Source: Dastarcus helophoroides
Taxonomy: Eukaryota > Arthropoda > Insecta > Coleoptera > Bothrideridae
Length of the DNA: 64,000 bases
Assembly: GCA_028583605.1 (NCBI GenBank)
Contig: CM053326.1
Coordinates: 3,392,635-3,456,634, forward strand
Direction of reading: 5' to 3'
The notes beneath the pieces were generated by a model. That model worked only from the letters and a program-made list of their open reading frames with translations. It did no database searches and had not been told where the DNA came from. Below are positions 1 to 11,240 of this stretch, piece by piece; position 1 is the first letter of the stretch, and the number at the start of each line of letters is the position of its first letter. The position numbers and the translations under genes are program-made.

Positions 1-825
1 ACTTCCTTCTTTGGTCGTCGATTTCAGAATTCCACCAATAGGGCACTCGTTTTCGGTTACTCTTACCACCAACCTGGCTGGCCAGACATAATTCCCGCAG
101 CAGTTCTGCACATTTGACAAGATCATTCGCATTATCGTCACCGTCCGCCTAGCCTCCACTGGAGTATCGTTTCGAAGGCGTACCAATCATTTATAGTTAC
201 CATTCGCTCCATACCCATATTGCCTCTATGTTGTTTCATCTCACTGATTTCGAAGTATATAGGATAGTGGTCGCTTAATATTTCGTCTTCTACCATCTGT
301 CAGTTTTTGATTCTGTCTGCGATATTTTGTGTCGAGAGTCACATCTATGTATGATTCCGTGCCTCCTCTGGAGAAAGTTGGTGCTTCTGGACTACCATGT
401 CTCGGGATGCCAGACATTCGGTAAGGTATTCGCCCCGGTAATTTGTAATTGGCGAACTCCACTGTGACGATTTTGCATTGAGGTCCCCTAGGATAATAGT
501 ATCGCCTCCTTCATGATCACTGTCGTTCATTATCTCGTTCATTTCTGCCCTGAAATCGTCCAAGGTGATATTGGGCGAACTGTAGCAGCAAAATATTCGA
601 GTCCCTCTTAAATGGATGCCTACATATCCATTTGCCACCTCTACTCTTCTAGCTTCTAGCTGTTTATTTAGAAATTTTACTGCTACATTCACTCTTATAT
701 CCTTAACCCATTCACTATTGGATACTCGCTTCTTATTTGGTTCGCTGGCTACCAGCATATCTACCTCCTTTCATTTTGCTACTTCCTCAGCTAGATCGTG
801 ACAGTTGTGAGACCTCATTACTTTG
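1..825 (-). pseudogene. Non-LTR retrotransposon ORF2, endonuclease part (R1/I-type), runs off the window
   Basis: The minus strand encodes an apurinic-endonuclease-like domain that would nick target DNA for target-primed reverse transcription. Reading down from about 800 there are an N-terminal stretch ending in ASEPNKK, the core motif GDLNAKSSQW near 500, a following GTESYIDVTL near 360, and the domain end PYWWNSEI near 50. This order is that of R1/I-group endonucleases. The frame is broken: there is an in-frame TGA just before the ASEPNKK segment, a shift between about 460 and 345, and stops in the last 240 bases. The reverse transcriptase would lie beyond position 1. The start is lost to a short repeat inserted at 825-960. 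ORF1 of the same element lies upstream at 985-2917. Dead copy; clade assignment within the I/R1 group is uncertain. Confidence 0.75.
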
Positions 826-960
826 ATGGAACGGACTGGTCCTTGGTTATCTTTAAAAATTAAAATACAGAACTTGTCCCCTGAAACCAAGAAAGATTAA
901 AAAAACACAACAAAGGTTGCTTTAATGCGTTTCGACAGCCAAGCTGTCATCTTCAGAGAG
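825..960 (-). repeat. Short interspersed repeat A (hammerhead-like core), copy 1
   Basis: Copy of a short repeat found at least nine times here (also 5695, 12953, 23045, 37344, 38155, 40623, 41768 and 55558). It carries the family blocks GAACTTGTCCCCTGAAACC and a hairpin block GACAGCCAAGCTGTC followed by ATCTTCAGAGAG. Read on the minus strand the hairpin lies between CTGAAGA and GAAAC, a hammerhead-ribozyme-like order. It sits between ORF1 and ORF2 of the surrounding retrotransposon and interrupts the ORF2 N-terminus. Confidence 0.8.
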
Positions 961-984
961 AAACTGAACCTCATTAGGTTCGTC

Positions 985-2917
985 TTTAGTATTCGAATGG
1001 GTTATAGGTCATTTTTAAATGTGTTTCAGCTTCGTCCTTCGAACCTCCTCTATCATCCTTTTAAAATGGGGGCACCTAGTCTGGTCCTCCCTATAGCCTT
1101 CCTTCTGACATTTACCGCAATGCGGGTTATTATTGCACGCTTTAGCTTGATGTCCCTCTTGTCCACAGGTTGGACAGGCATTGGTCTTATCTCCTTCCCC
1201 CGTGCATTGATGTGATCTATGCCCGAACTAATGACACTTATAGCACCGCAAGACGTCAACCCTTACCTTGATTGGACATTTTGGCCAACCTACCTCAATT
1301 ACCCCTTTCTTTATGATCGCTTGTGCTAGATCCCTTGCTACCGCCACTGTTGCGTTTCTTTGCCCTCTTCTAGTCGATCTTATTGATTTTACACTTAGGT
1401 GCTGCAAATCAGTTTGTAGCTCTTCAGCGATGGAGGTTTTCAGCTCGTCTTCTGTTATCCTTTCCTCCATTCCGTATAACATGAGAGTAGTTTCGCGTTT
1501 CTTTGCACTAACCTCCACCTCACGAAGGTGTGTTCTGATCTCGTTGCTTAATGCTGTAGCTTTATCTCGTCCCTCAACTGTAAGGACTAGTTCATCTCGA
1601 GCTGTTTTTCTAATTCGTTTCATTTCAACTCCAATTTTTTTAACATCGATATTCTCTTTCATTTTCTTTAGCAATTCAGCATATGTCTTCCCACTTGTTC
1701 TGATTACAACTGTTTCTTTATGGTGCTGCCTTCCCTTGGTGCTACTTTGGTTCGGCTTTCTTTCCGCTTTCAGGTTTCTAATTTCGTTTCCCGGAACTAG
1801 GTATCTCACTTTAATGTTGCTACCTCTAAACACCCATTCCACTATTTTTCGGACGTATGTTCTGTCTAAACCCTCCGGTGTGACAAACGTGACTGAATTT
1901 CTCTTTGGTTCAGAGACAGTTTTTTTCCAATCTAGTATGGCCCTTCTTCCATATCATTTGTTCCACCCTTATCCGTTCTATATGGGATTATGAAAATATA
2001 TCTGGTTTGCTCTTGCTCTCCTCTTTTACTCTTATACGTGGTTGTTGACGTATGTATGAATTCTGTTTTGGTCTCCTCGGACTTCTCCTTTAATATCTGT
2101 TCTGAATACCTCTCATTTATTAATTTGAGTACTCCTTATTCGCTTGTATTGATGCCTGGGCTCGCTACTATTGTTAAATCCCATTCCTCAGAGATTTTGA
2201 GGGGGTTTTCCGTTCCCATAGATGTAGCTTGGTACATGTGATCAGGCCATTCCATATCCAGAGCCCGAGCGAACTTCCCAAAGCTGGACGTATCCGCGAT
2301 AAGTTCGTGTATATTTGGCTCTCCTTTATCCAAGCTCGTTTGGATATCTGCTTCCTTTCCTCATCAAGGTCTGTCTGGGTTCCTACTTCTTTTGTGGCTT
2401 TTCTTTCGTCTATTTGCATCCCTTCCTGGTTTAACTCTTTCCCATCCACGACTAAATTGCTACTCCTTTCCCACTCATTTCTTCTGGCGCGCAGTATATC
2501 TACTAGTTGGGCAACTCCCGTTACCCCTTTCTTTATCTCAGCTTTGATGTTCGGGGCGCTTTTAATTGCCAATGTCATATCCTCGCTACATTTGCTTAGT
2601 CTGGTAAGAAGATCCTTTACTTCTGTTAGTTTTTCAGACTCAGGTGATTGCTCACCGGGAGTTTGTGGAGGAGTCTCCTCTCGCATCCTCTTTGCACTCT
2701 ATTTAGCTTCTTCTTTGTACAACTTATAGCTTGACAGATTTAAGATCTCTTCATCACCTATTTTCACTATTTCGGCCGCACTGGATGTTATGCCGGCTGT
2801 TCTCTCAGTTGATTGATTGCTCTTCCCAGAATCCGTGGAACTGCCTGGTTTTCCAGGGTGGGATTCTAGACTTCCAGCCCTACCCACCTGAGGTACTATG
2901 TTCTTATCGCTCGACAT
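985..2917 (-). pseudogene. Non-LTR retrotransposon ORF1 (Gag-like, zinc knuckles), R1/I-type
   Basis: Nucleic-acid-binding Gag-like protein of the element whose ORF2 lies at 1-825. The ATG at 2915-2917 opens MSSDKNIVPQ. A first segment of 72 residues ends at a TAG (2699-2701), and the same frame continues through a helical region and the VGTQTD motif typical of R1-type ORF1. A frame change near 2300-2330 leads into a segment ending at 2136. The RRM-like core (GKTYAELLKKMKENID and onward) lies at about 1750-1290. Zinc knuckles follow at about 1245-1090: CYKC..H..C, then CPTC..H..C, then a degenerate third. Another frame change separates the core from the knuckles near 1230-1260. With at least three lesions it is a dead copy. 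The 5' UTR would be 2918-2998, directly against the trinucleotide tract. Confidence 0.75.
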
Positions 2918-3000
2918 TTCATATTCTTCTAATTTCCCTTTTAGTCGGTTTTTACGACAAGCAGGGACGACTGCAGGTCTATTTTTCCTGAGTGGCCCCG

Positions 3001-3003
3001 ACC

Positions 3004-3042
<39 letters not shown>

Positions 3043-3455
3043 ATAGTGGTAGTGGTAGTGGTAGTGGTAGTGGTAGTGGTAGTGGTAGTGGTAGCGGTAG
3101 CGGTAATGGTAGTAGTAGTGGAAGTGGTAGTGGTAGTGGTAATGGTAGTGGTAGTGGTAGTGATAGTGGTAGTGGTAGTAGTGGTGGTAGTGGTAGTGGT
3201 GGTGGTAGTGGTGGTGGTGGTGGTAGTGGTGGTGGTAGTGGTGGTGGTAGTAGTAGTAGCTGTAGTAGTAGTAGTAGTAATAGTAGTAGTAGTAATAGTA
3301 GTAGTAGTAGCAGAAGCAGTAGCAGTAGCAGTAGCAGTAGCAGTAGCAGTAGCAGTAGCAGTAGCAGTAGGAGTAGCAGTAGTAGTAGGAGTAGCAGTAG
3401 TAGTAGGAGTAGCAGTAGTAGTAGGAGTAGGAGTAGTAGTAGCAGTAGAGCAGTA

Positions 3456-3498
<43 letters not shown>

Positions 3499-3644
3499 TG
3501 GTAGTGGTAGTGGTAGTGGTAGTGGTAGTGGTAGTGGTAGTGGTAGTGGTAGTGGTAGTGGTAGTGGTAGTGGTAGTGGTAGTGGTAGTGGTAGTGGTAG
3601 TGGTAGTGGTAGTGGTAGTGGTAGTGGTAGTGGTAGTGGTAGTG

Positions 3645-3696
<52 letters not shown>
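3001..3696. repeat. (TAG)n / (GGTAGT)n microsatellite tract, about 700 bp
   Basis: Nearly pure trinucleotide and hexanucleotide repeat. It runs TAG units (from 3002), GGTAGT-like units (about 3042-3250), mixed TAG/AGC/AGG units (about 3250-3470), TAG again, a long regular GGTAGT block (about 3492-3650) and a closing TAG run to 3696. Every frame is open on both strands, giving poly-Ser, poly-Val or Tyr-His strings, which are not genes. The GG pairs spaced by TAGT could form two-layer G-quadruplexes. The 5' end of the minus-strand retrotransposon abuts the left edge. Confidence 0.97.
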
Positions 3697-5277
3697 AAGG
3701 TATGAAGATGCTGCAATATTTCTTACACAGAAAAGTTATACTTTATGAAATTAGCTATCTTGAAACATTTTTGAGGTATTTGGATTTGTGCTAGTACTTG
3801 TAATTTAGGTCTCTTTCAAATCATAACAACACATAACACCACTGAACTCGAATTCTTCCAGAGGAAATTTCTTTTCCAGATTTTGCTCAAAATTACAAAA
3901 TTATATTAGATAAATTCGAAATTCTGAGGAAGTTTTTAATAGATCTGGCATTGTGTCGATGAAATTTTGTCTTTTTCCCTAATATTCCAAATTCAGTTTT
4001 TCAAATTTTCAGTCTTTTTTAAAAAATTTTGACATAATAATCGAAATAAAATTTCTAGAAATTGTTCTCAAATTCCTAGTTATTTTTCAAATAAAAAAGT
4101 TCAAGTTTTCCTTGGTCGGTTACAATTTCCTTTTTGTTGGTGTATAGAAATCTACCGCCGTCCTACTGGATTAAAATAAAGGAGAAACCAGCGGCGTAGT
4201 TACGGGAGGACTGTATTGTGCGGAGCACAAGCGCTTTTCTGCACAAGGAGTCCTCTCACAGTTTTTTCTTAAAGCCAATTTAGATTGTACATTGTACATA
4301 AAGTACTGAAGACTGGATTTAAAACTAGGGGCCCAGTTTGTAGAGGGCTTAGGGAAACTAAGCCAACAAGAAATTCGAAATTTATAAGATATTCGCTTTA
4401 ATTCTGCAGGATTTATTATTTCAAGAAAAAGTCGTTTGTTCTTAGACCCAAGATACTATTTGTTTAGCGGAAATTTTTAATCGCGGCATATATTTCCTAA
4501 GAGTAGATCTGAATTAATCAGAGCAGTTAAGAAAGGGCCAATAAAAAAACACGAAATTTATAAAAAATAATTCAATTTAATTCTACGCGATTGTGAAATA
4601 CACCGTTGGTTAGAAGTAAGTTGAAAGTAAACTTTTTTAGAAAAAAGGGAATAAGTTGGCGATTTTGAAAAAAAAATGAAATGTTTTTAAATAATTCTTT
4701 CGAATTTTTGAGTTTAATGGGAAAGTCATACAAAAAAGTGTAAAAGTTCGTAGTTAAAAATAACTGAAAACCATCGGAATTTTCAGACACTAACTTTCGA
4801 AAAAATGTGGAAATTTAAATACTCAAGTCGAAATAATTAACAAAAATTTCATATCAAGAATAAATCTAAATTGACTGTAACTCAAAAATTTAGTTTAAAA
4901 AACGGAAAATTCATAGTAAAAGTTCGAAATTTTGCGAAAATAATCAACAATTTAAAATGGAAAGCCAGAGGGTGAAACTTGAAAAAGAAGAATTTCGAAT
5001 TTAACGTTGAATTTTGGTGAAAAAATGTAAAACATTTAACCTCAGAATTTTGCAATTTTTAGGAAATTTTCGCGACTGAACTCGGAATTACGAGAAAAAA
5101 ACTAAATCTTTCGAAAAATAATCGACATCTTTTGAAACGTTCAAAATTTAAAGTATAAGTCAACATTTCGAATTTAAACTCGTAATTTCAGAAAAAAAAT
5201 CAACATCCTCTGCAAAATCAAAATCTCACCTTTCAAGTCAAAAAATAGGACAAAAAAGTAAACAGAAATGTAGAAAT
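3697..5277. other. AT-rich DNA without genes
   Basis: No coding frame with recognisable content. From about 4550 the sequence is a degenerate low-complexity text rich in words such as TCGAAA, AAATTTTGA and GTCAACATTT. The same texture recurs at 7680-8400, 21.9-24.1, 32.8-35.3, 38.9-41.5 and 42.6-42.95 kb. A GC-richer piece at about 4150-4260 is probably a repeat remnant but I cannot name it. Confidence 0.6.
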
Positions 5278-5411
5278 ATGATAACGAAGACTTCCACGGC
5301 CAGAGTCAGTACAGGATATACTTCTTCCGGGATTGGACCGTGTCAAAGAACACTTTGAACACTTTTAGTAGTTCTTTGACACGGTCCAATCCCGGAAGAA
5401 GTATATCCAGA
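5278..5411. repeat. Short repeat B as a snap-back palindrome
   Basis: The family B sequence starting at AACGAAGACTTCCACGGCC runs to GTGTCAAAGAAC and is then followed by its own inverted copy (GTTCTTTGACACGGTCC to GAAGTATATCC). The arms are about 38 bp and essentially perfect, with a roughly 20-bp spacer. The right arm contains the part that follows the break point in the intact copy at 13420, so it is a fold-back join of two lengths of the same repeat. Confidence 0.85.
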
Positions 5412-5694
5412 AATGTAGAAATTTTGTTATTAAAAACGAAATTTTGAAAGAACGCTTGTAGTTCAAACTTTAAATTTAAAAAAGATCGGGGTTAGGGTTC
5501 CGGAAAAATTACTATAGTGAACAGTCAATAGACCAAATTAAATCATTTTTACTCATGTATGAATTTGAAATTTTATCCAAATATTCTTGTGGTATAATTA
5601 AAAAACAAAAAAAGTGTCTATTTTCAGATGGGCACACTTTTTTCTACAATCAATTCAAATATTTACGGAACTGTTGACTGTATTGATAACTGAT
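5412..5694. other. AT-rich spacer with a hairpin
   Basis: No gene. A hairpin at about 5607-5644 pairs AAAAAAAGTGT with ACACTTTTTT. Weak inverted similarity also exists between GTGAACAGTCAATA near 5518 and the end near 5680, so this may be a small decayed MITE. Confidence 0.35.
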
Positions 5695-5930
5695 ATACAA
5701 ATCTTGTCCCCTAAAACAAAGAAAGATTAAAAAACACAACAACAGTTGCTCTAATGCGTTTCGATAGCCAACCTATCATCTTTATGGAGATACTGATGAT
5801 GAAGGCTTGGTTATCGAAACGCGTTGGAGCAACAGTTGTTAGGGTTTTTAATCTTGTTGGTTTCAGTGGGCAAGATTTGTATATTAATTTTTGAAGATAA
5901 CCAAGGACCAGTCCGTTCCACTAAAATTCT
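5695..5930. repeat. Short repeat A, two copies head to head (fold-back)
   Basis: A minus-oriented copy (AATCTTGTCCCCTAAAACAA, then CGTTTCGATAGCC) is followed by a plus-oriented copy (CTGATGATGAAGG, hairpin, GAAACGCG, GGCAAGATTTG, then GATAACCAAGGACCAGTCCG). The two form a large imperfect hairpin. In the plus copy the hammerhead-like core reads CTGATGA, the canonical form. Confidence 0.8.
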
Positions 5931-7450
5931 TTAGAAAATGTCTCAGATATAAAGCATTTATTCACAATTCGCAATAAGTCGATGACTAACACAGTTTATG
6001 AGATCACCTCGGAGGGCGCTAAATTGTTCGATTCCAACGGCAATTACTGCACTGCGTGAACTGTTGCTAACTCCGAAAATATTTATATGAATGAAATAAT
6101 GTAAAAGACAAATTTGATCTGCATTCTAACATCTATCCTTTAGTTAAATCATTTTATTTATCAAAGTTCCATGTCAAAAATAAGCCAAAAGTTTACAGAA
6201 AGAAATCCTCAAATTTTATATTTTGCTACCGACATATTAAGAAACAGTTTAAGTTGAAAGTGAACTGGAAATTTTAAGAAGTTGAAACGATGAAAAAAAA
6301 AGTTTAAAAATATAGGAGGCTCTGAAAAGTTTCTTGCAAAAGGGCCTCTTGGTTCCCGCTTACGCCTCTGGAATAAGCTTCATTTTTTTCTGCAGATGGA
6401 CTCCAGCTATCTAACCATCCGTCACATAACTAATACAATTATCATCCTTTACTAAATTGAATTGGTATTACGGTATTCCTAATATCATGTAAGTTGGGTG
6501 ACATATTTTGATGATTAATAATTGTTAGTAGTTTTAATACATTTCAATTCTTTTTTCTCAAAAATAATAATTTCTACTGGAAAATAAAATACCGAAACTA
6601 AAGGAATTCCGATCTAGCAGGAAAATAGCATCCATATCAGATTCTGTTTTTTTTTAACCAAAATGATTTTAAAATTATTCAAGAGGAAATAAGGATTTAA
6701 ACACACATAATTAACTGATTTCAATTTTTCTTTATTTGAAATTCTTGCTGTTCATTAATGTTATTTGATTGGGAGCCACAGGAGCTTCAGAGCTCTCGTT
6801 TTTTATCTCTCAAGGGAAGATATCTGCTGTAATTATTTAAGCTATCTTGGGATCGAAGCTTGATGTGGTTAAACCGGAGTAAATTTTTGTTTGCATGAGA
6901 TTTATTTCCGCCAAATGCTACTACCGCTTTCCGACAACTCAGAAGTTGTTATTGTTCTTTATTGATTACACTGGTCAACACTGATTTTGTCACACGAACT
7001 TTGTTAGATAATTATGTTTGGACTGCAGACCCCTATCATGAAACCGTACTTATTTTTTTCCATCACCCCTAGTTTTCTTGTGACAAGGTAAAATTTATTT
7101 TTGGAAATGTAAGTCTTTCCAAATACTGCTCGTTTTTATTTAGGTCCATATATTAATTACATGTCAAAAAATTTTATTAGAAATACAACATAATATCATG
7201 ATCATAGTAATTCTTTATTTGCAGCCTTTTTATCATTAAAATTTGGGTACTTTTTGTGTGACTGTTTGCCCTAGACGTAGGTCTTTAATTTGTAAATAGA
7301 AAACTGTAAAGCATTTACACTTGTAAAGCTCTCTGGTATATTTCTACTACCACTTCATATCAAATTAGGTTTACCAATAATTTTCTAGAGGGGATGGTTC
7401 CCAAGCAAAATGGTTTTTAATATTTTAAAGAGAAATTCCCCAGAATGAGT
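5931..7450. other. AT-rich DNA without recognised features
   Basis: No frame of useful length and no named repeat. A GC-richer patch near 6000-6060 and another near 6760-6960 break the AT-rich text, but I see nothing that identifies them. Confidence 0.5.
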
Positions 7451-7560
7451 GAAGTAGTATTTATTTATATATTTATTTACTTATTTGTTTATTTACAATA
7501 CCCAACAAGCTAGCCCAGTTACAGGGTAGGGATTACAATTATCAAAAATTTAAATATAGT
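7451..7560 (-). repeat. Possible LINE 3' end with ATTT-type tail
   Basis: Read on the minus strand, a short GC-richer segment (CCCTGTAACTGGGCTAGC, then TTGGGTATTGTAAATAAA) runs into a (AAAT)n-like tail at 7451-7490. That is the look of the 3' end of a 5'-truncated non-LTR element. No coding part remains, so the family is unknown. Confidence 0.35.
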
Positions 7561-7679
7561 TATTACAGGATAATTAATTATATAAATTATAGATATTACT
7601 AAGATCTATTTTACGAATATTTGCGATAAAAATATTTAGCGTGCATTGGAATATGTCAATATCTCTACTCATTTTATTT

Positions 7680-8400
7680 CCAATAATACCAAACTGGTTT
7701 ATTTACATTTCTCGAGTTTTTGAGAAAGGTTAGGTTTTTATTTTTAATATGGTCTATTGAACATTTCAACTTTCTCAATTTCCCTCCTAAAATTGGACCT
7801 TCTTTTAAAAATTTAGAATATTTTCTAGAAAATTCAATATTTTTCTGGAATTGCAACGTAATTTTCAAAAATTTAAAATTTTTTTCCCAGTCTTTGTTTT
7901 CGCTGATTTTTCTTTTTAATTTGATTACCGATAATTTCAACTTGTCAGAAATTAATCTTATTCTCCAAATTTTGATTTTTATCTCAAAATTCGAATCTCT
8001 TTCTGGACATTTCCATTTAAAACTGAATTTTTCCACAAAATTGGTTTGTTTTTTTTTAAAATTGGATCGAAATTTTAATAGAAATTTAAACAATCTGATA
8101 AGAATATTTTTAGAAAATTTTGAGAAGTATATTTCTTGAAAAATTTCAAAAATATGACAAAATTGAAATAAAATAAAAATTCTGAGAGAATTATTTTTAA
8201 AAGTTGACATTTTTTACCTGAATTATACTTATTTTGGACATTAAAAATTTTTCACAAAAATTTACCTTTTGAAATTTTGTCTTTTTTACATTTCCTTTTT
8301 TTCGAAATTTCGACATTTCTTTAAGTTCTCCGAAAGGTGTTTTTTTAAGATTGGGTTTTTTTTTCGAAATTTTCACATTAATCTGAAAATGCGACACCCC
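7680..8400. other. Low-complexity AT-rich block
   Basis: Degenerate text with TTTCGAAATTTTGAC-like words. Long open frames exist on both strands here, but their composition (Phe, Lys, Asn, Ile runs) follows from the base composition, and none resembles a protein. Confidence 0.6.
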
Positions 8401-8939
8401 ATTTCTGTAGTTTTTACTTGAAAATATACATTACTAAGCCAGAAGGTTTTTTTGCCCATGAGTTTTTCAGAATGATTGTTGTTGCCCCCCCCTCGCTTGA
8501 AAAAAATCTTGCCTACGCTCATTTCCAAGATACTTCATAATTTGCATTACATGCCTGACTAATCGTGGACATTTATTAATAGTCATTTAGGTAATTTTAT
8601 TAGAATTTTTGAATATCCATGTTGTGAAATCCTTACATTGGTGTTGTTTTATAAATTTAGTAATTTCATTTGTACTCATTTGCAACTGTTTCTATGTTGT
8701 ATATTATTTGACTAAGAAAAAATATGGAAACTGCAAGCAGTTTCTTGGGATTAAAATGTGTTAAATCTCAAATCAAATTGGTTTATTAAGTTTTGAATTT
8801 CCTGGCCATATTTACTTCTATCTGAAGGAATTTCTTTTCTCAAGTATGGAAAATGTTTAGATTTTTGACAACATATGTTTCTTCCAAATGGTAAGTTTTT
8901 TGTTTTCGTCAAATTGTTTCACATTTTCTCTTCCAAAAT

Positions 8940-9009
8940 TTTTCCATAAAACCGCACAAAAATGTTAGGCAGGCCGCATGGGGCCCGCGGGCCGCGACTT
9001 GCTCATCCC
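8940..9009. repeat. Possible hAT-type element terminus
   Basis: A GC-rich patch ending GCGGGCCGCGACTTGCTCATCCCTA. Many hAT elements end with a short inverted repeat of the type TAGGGATGAGCAAG next to a GC-rich subterminal block. No matching left end was found upstream, so this may be a lone terminus. Confidence 0.3.
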
Positions 9010-10350
9010 TACTTTACTTGATTCATACTCAGCAAATAGACATTTAAACTTGACAAAAAATCTGTGGTACCATCAGGAATAGAAGAGGTCCATTTGCAAC
9101 TGCTTTTTTAAAAATTTCGAAAGTATGATTTAATCATGAAAGATTTTTCTTCCATTGTAAACACAAATTAGAACCAAATTTTTTAAGATTATATCTGTTT
9201 ATTTGTCTGTTTAATATACTGATCAAGGAACATACTTAAACATAACAAAAATAACAGTAGTGCACTAGATAGGAAAATTTTTGGCATACATTGCATGCAG
9301 TTACTTTAGAAATATTATAATTAAATTAACAAAGTATGAAAAAATAGTGAAATGTTAAATATTACACTGAGGTAACGCTTCATTTAATGGGGGACTACTT
9401 TCATTGATGAGAATCACTTGAATAATTATAATTCTTATTTTTTGGTCACTATGCAGTGTGTTACTGCTACCTAGCTTTTTTATTATATTGTTATTAATTG
9501 TTATTATTACAGAAAAAAAACAGTTTTGTCCCCTATTCAACTTTTTGTGCATAAAATACCTTCAATTGTTTTAATTTTTAATTTATTGCGTAACTGAGTT
9601 TTTATTTTATTTAATTGATAGAAAATTCTTTCTACAGCTGCAGTTGAATGGGACGAAAAAAGTATTTAAAAACAAATTTTGTCAAACTGGGAAACTTAAG
9701 AGTATCATCTCCAATTTTGATCAAATGTGAAATTAAATTCTTCATTTTTTTGGTGAAGATTAAAACCGTGAGATTTGCTATCTTCTTCGCGAGATCGTCA
9801 ATTTGTAACCAAAATCGTGTAGGTTCACCAATAATCGTAAGATCTGGCAACACTAACCATAAAACCCATAGAGCAACTTATAAGGCACGTTAATTAAAAT
9901 TTACACATTTATGTATTTTTAACCCCTTTGTCACGTTGCATTTCCGTTTCTCCCACCCTCTACTTTACAGTAAGTCACAAGACCTGAACTCCAAACTCCT
10001 AAATAATTGATTACTTTCAACTTCTGCGGCTTTTAGGAAATTGCTAAAGTTGACCATTTAGAATTACGTCCTTTAAGTCGCAGCTGAAAAATAAAGTTTT
10101 TAAATATTAGGTAGGAATAAAATTGATACAGATACCTCAAATGCCTGCCACATCTCGTCTGTTCGATTCCCTTATATTTGTAACGTGGCATCACGCTTGG
10201 CAATTGCCCTTCTTCCCCAGTTTTGCATACGTATATTATGGGCTTCCCCTAATCAACCCTTTTCTATACAATCAATTATATACTAAACGTTTTTCTTTAA
10301 TTCTTAAATCTTATAATAACACGAAGTTGAAGCGAAACTTAGATACATAT
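9010..10350. other. AT-rich DNA, nothing recognised
   Basis: No gene. Short open frames (for example near 9650-9890 and 10120-10360) have no recognisable content. Confidence 0.45.
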
Positions 10351-10455
10351 AAAGGGTGATTTTTTGAAAACTACTCGTCCCAAATGTCTAAAATACAAAA
10401 ACTTTATGTGCAAAATGTCGTAACCGGTTAAATTTGGTTGTAAGGGGGACATTTA
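10351..10455. repeat. Left arm of a long inverted repeat (mate at 14911-15000)
   Basis: Contains ACTTTATGTGCAAAATGTCG, then CCGGTTAAATTTGG and GTAAGGGGGACA. The reverse complement of 14911-15000 gives the same order with moderate divergence. Tc1/IS630-like transposase pieces lie between the arms, so these may be the element's terminal repeats. Confidence 0.5.
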
Positions 10456-10894
10456 ATTAGTGTAGTTTTAGACATACATGTGCACCTTCTTGGCCGGGGC
10501 TGCAGCCCCCTCAAAAATCTTACAGAGAACAGAAGGTTAAAAAGTTTATTGTTTGAAAGGCCCATTTAACTTCTTTTTGAATACATAGTAATTTTTTATT
10601 CCTAGAATTAGTTTTTAAGAAAACCTCACTTTTGTGATAAAATTTGCAAGAAAAAAGTGGAATCTTATTATGTTGCTATCAAGTACTTTTTAAAATAAAA
10701 ACGATGTCTTATGCATTGACATTGATGTCGCGAATATTGTAGGTTACAAATACAATATGCGAAATGGATTGCCTTGGACTCACCTAATTATTAACAAACT
10801 GAAACTGTACATGTATTATATAAATAAGTTCGTAACAGAAAATTGTGTGAACACTCTTGTATCATGGGTAAAGTAAATTTCTACTGATATCATT

Positions 10895-11240
10895 ATTATT
10901 AGGGTGAAAACCCTCTAATTGATCTAATATAAACACTTTCTGCTGATCATAAGGGAAACACCGTCTAAAGTTGATCATGCCATAAATGTCCTCTGATACT
11001 ATTTATAGGGTTAACATTATGGTCATAAGGGAAACACCCTCTAAAGTTGTTCATGCCATAAGTGTACTTTGATACTGATTATAGGGTCAACGCCCTCTAA
11101 AGCTGATTATACCGCAAGCATTCTCTGATGCTATTCTGTAGATGATACTACTTATAGGGTTAACACTCTCTAAATTTGATTCTGAGGTAAACACCTCCTG
11201 GAGCTAATTAAAGGGTAAACACTCTCTCACAATTACATCT
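10895..11240. repeat. Degenerate minisatellite, about 28/56-bp period
   Basis: At least six degenerate units share ATAGGGTTAACACCCTCTAA, followed by GTTGATCATGCCATAAGTG and CTCTGATACTATT. Units vary by point changes and small indels. No coding role is evident. Confidence 0.7.

Noticed and set aside
1268..1993. 241-residue plus-strand open frame
   Set aside because: It is antisense to the retrotransposon ORF1, whose zinc knuckles and motifs are on the minus strand.
2898..3794. Long open frames on both strands giving poly-Ser, poly-Val, poly-Thr or Tyr-His proteins
   Set aside because: They are simply translations of the TAG/GGTAGT microsatellite. All frames of a stop-free trinucleotide repeat are open.
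4150..4260. Possible tRNA-derived SINE head
   Set aside because: No A-box/B-box pair with proper spacing was visible, and no poly(A) or tail repeat follows.
7674..8210. 178-residue minus-strand frame and an opposite 139-residue frame
   Set aside because: Both lie in low-complexity AT-rich DNA. The residues (Phe, Lys, Asn, Ile) reflect base composition and there is no domain.
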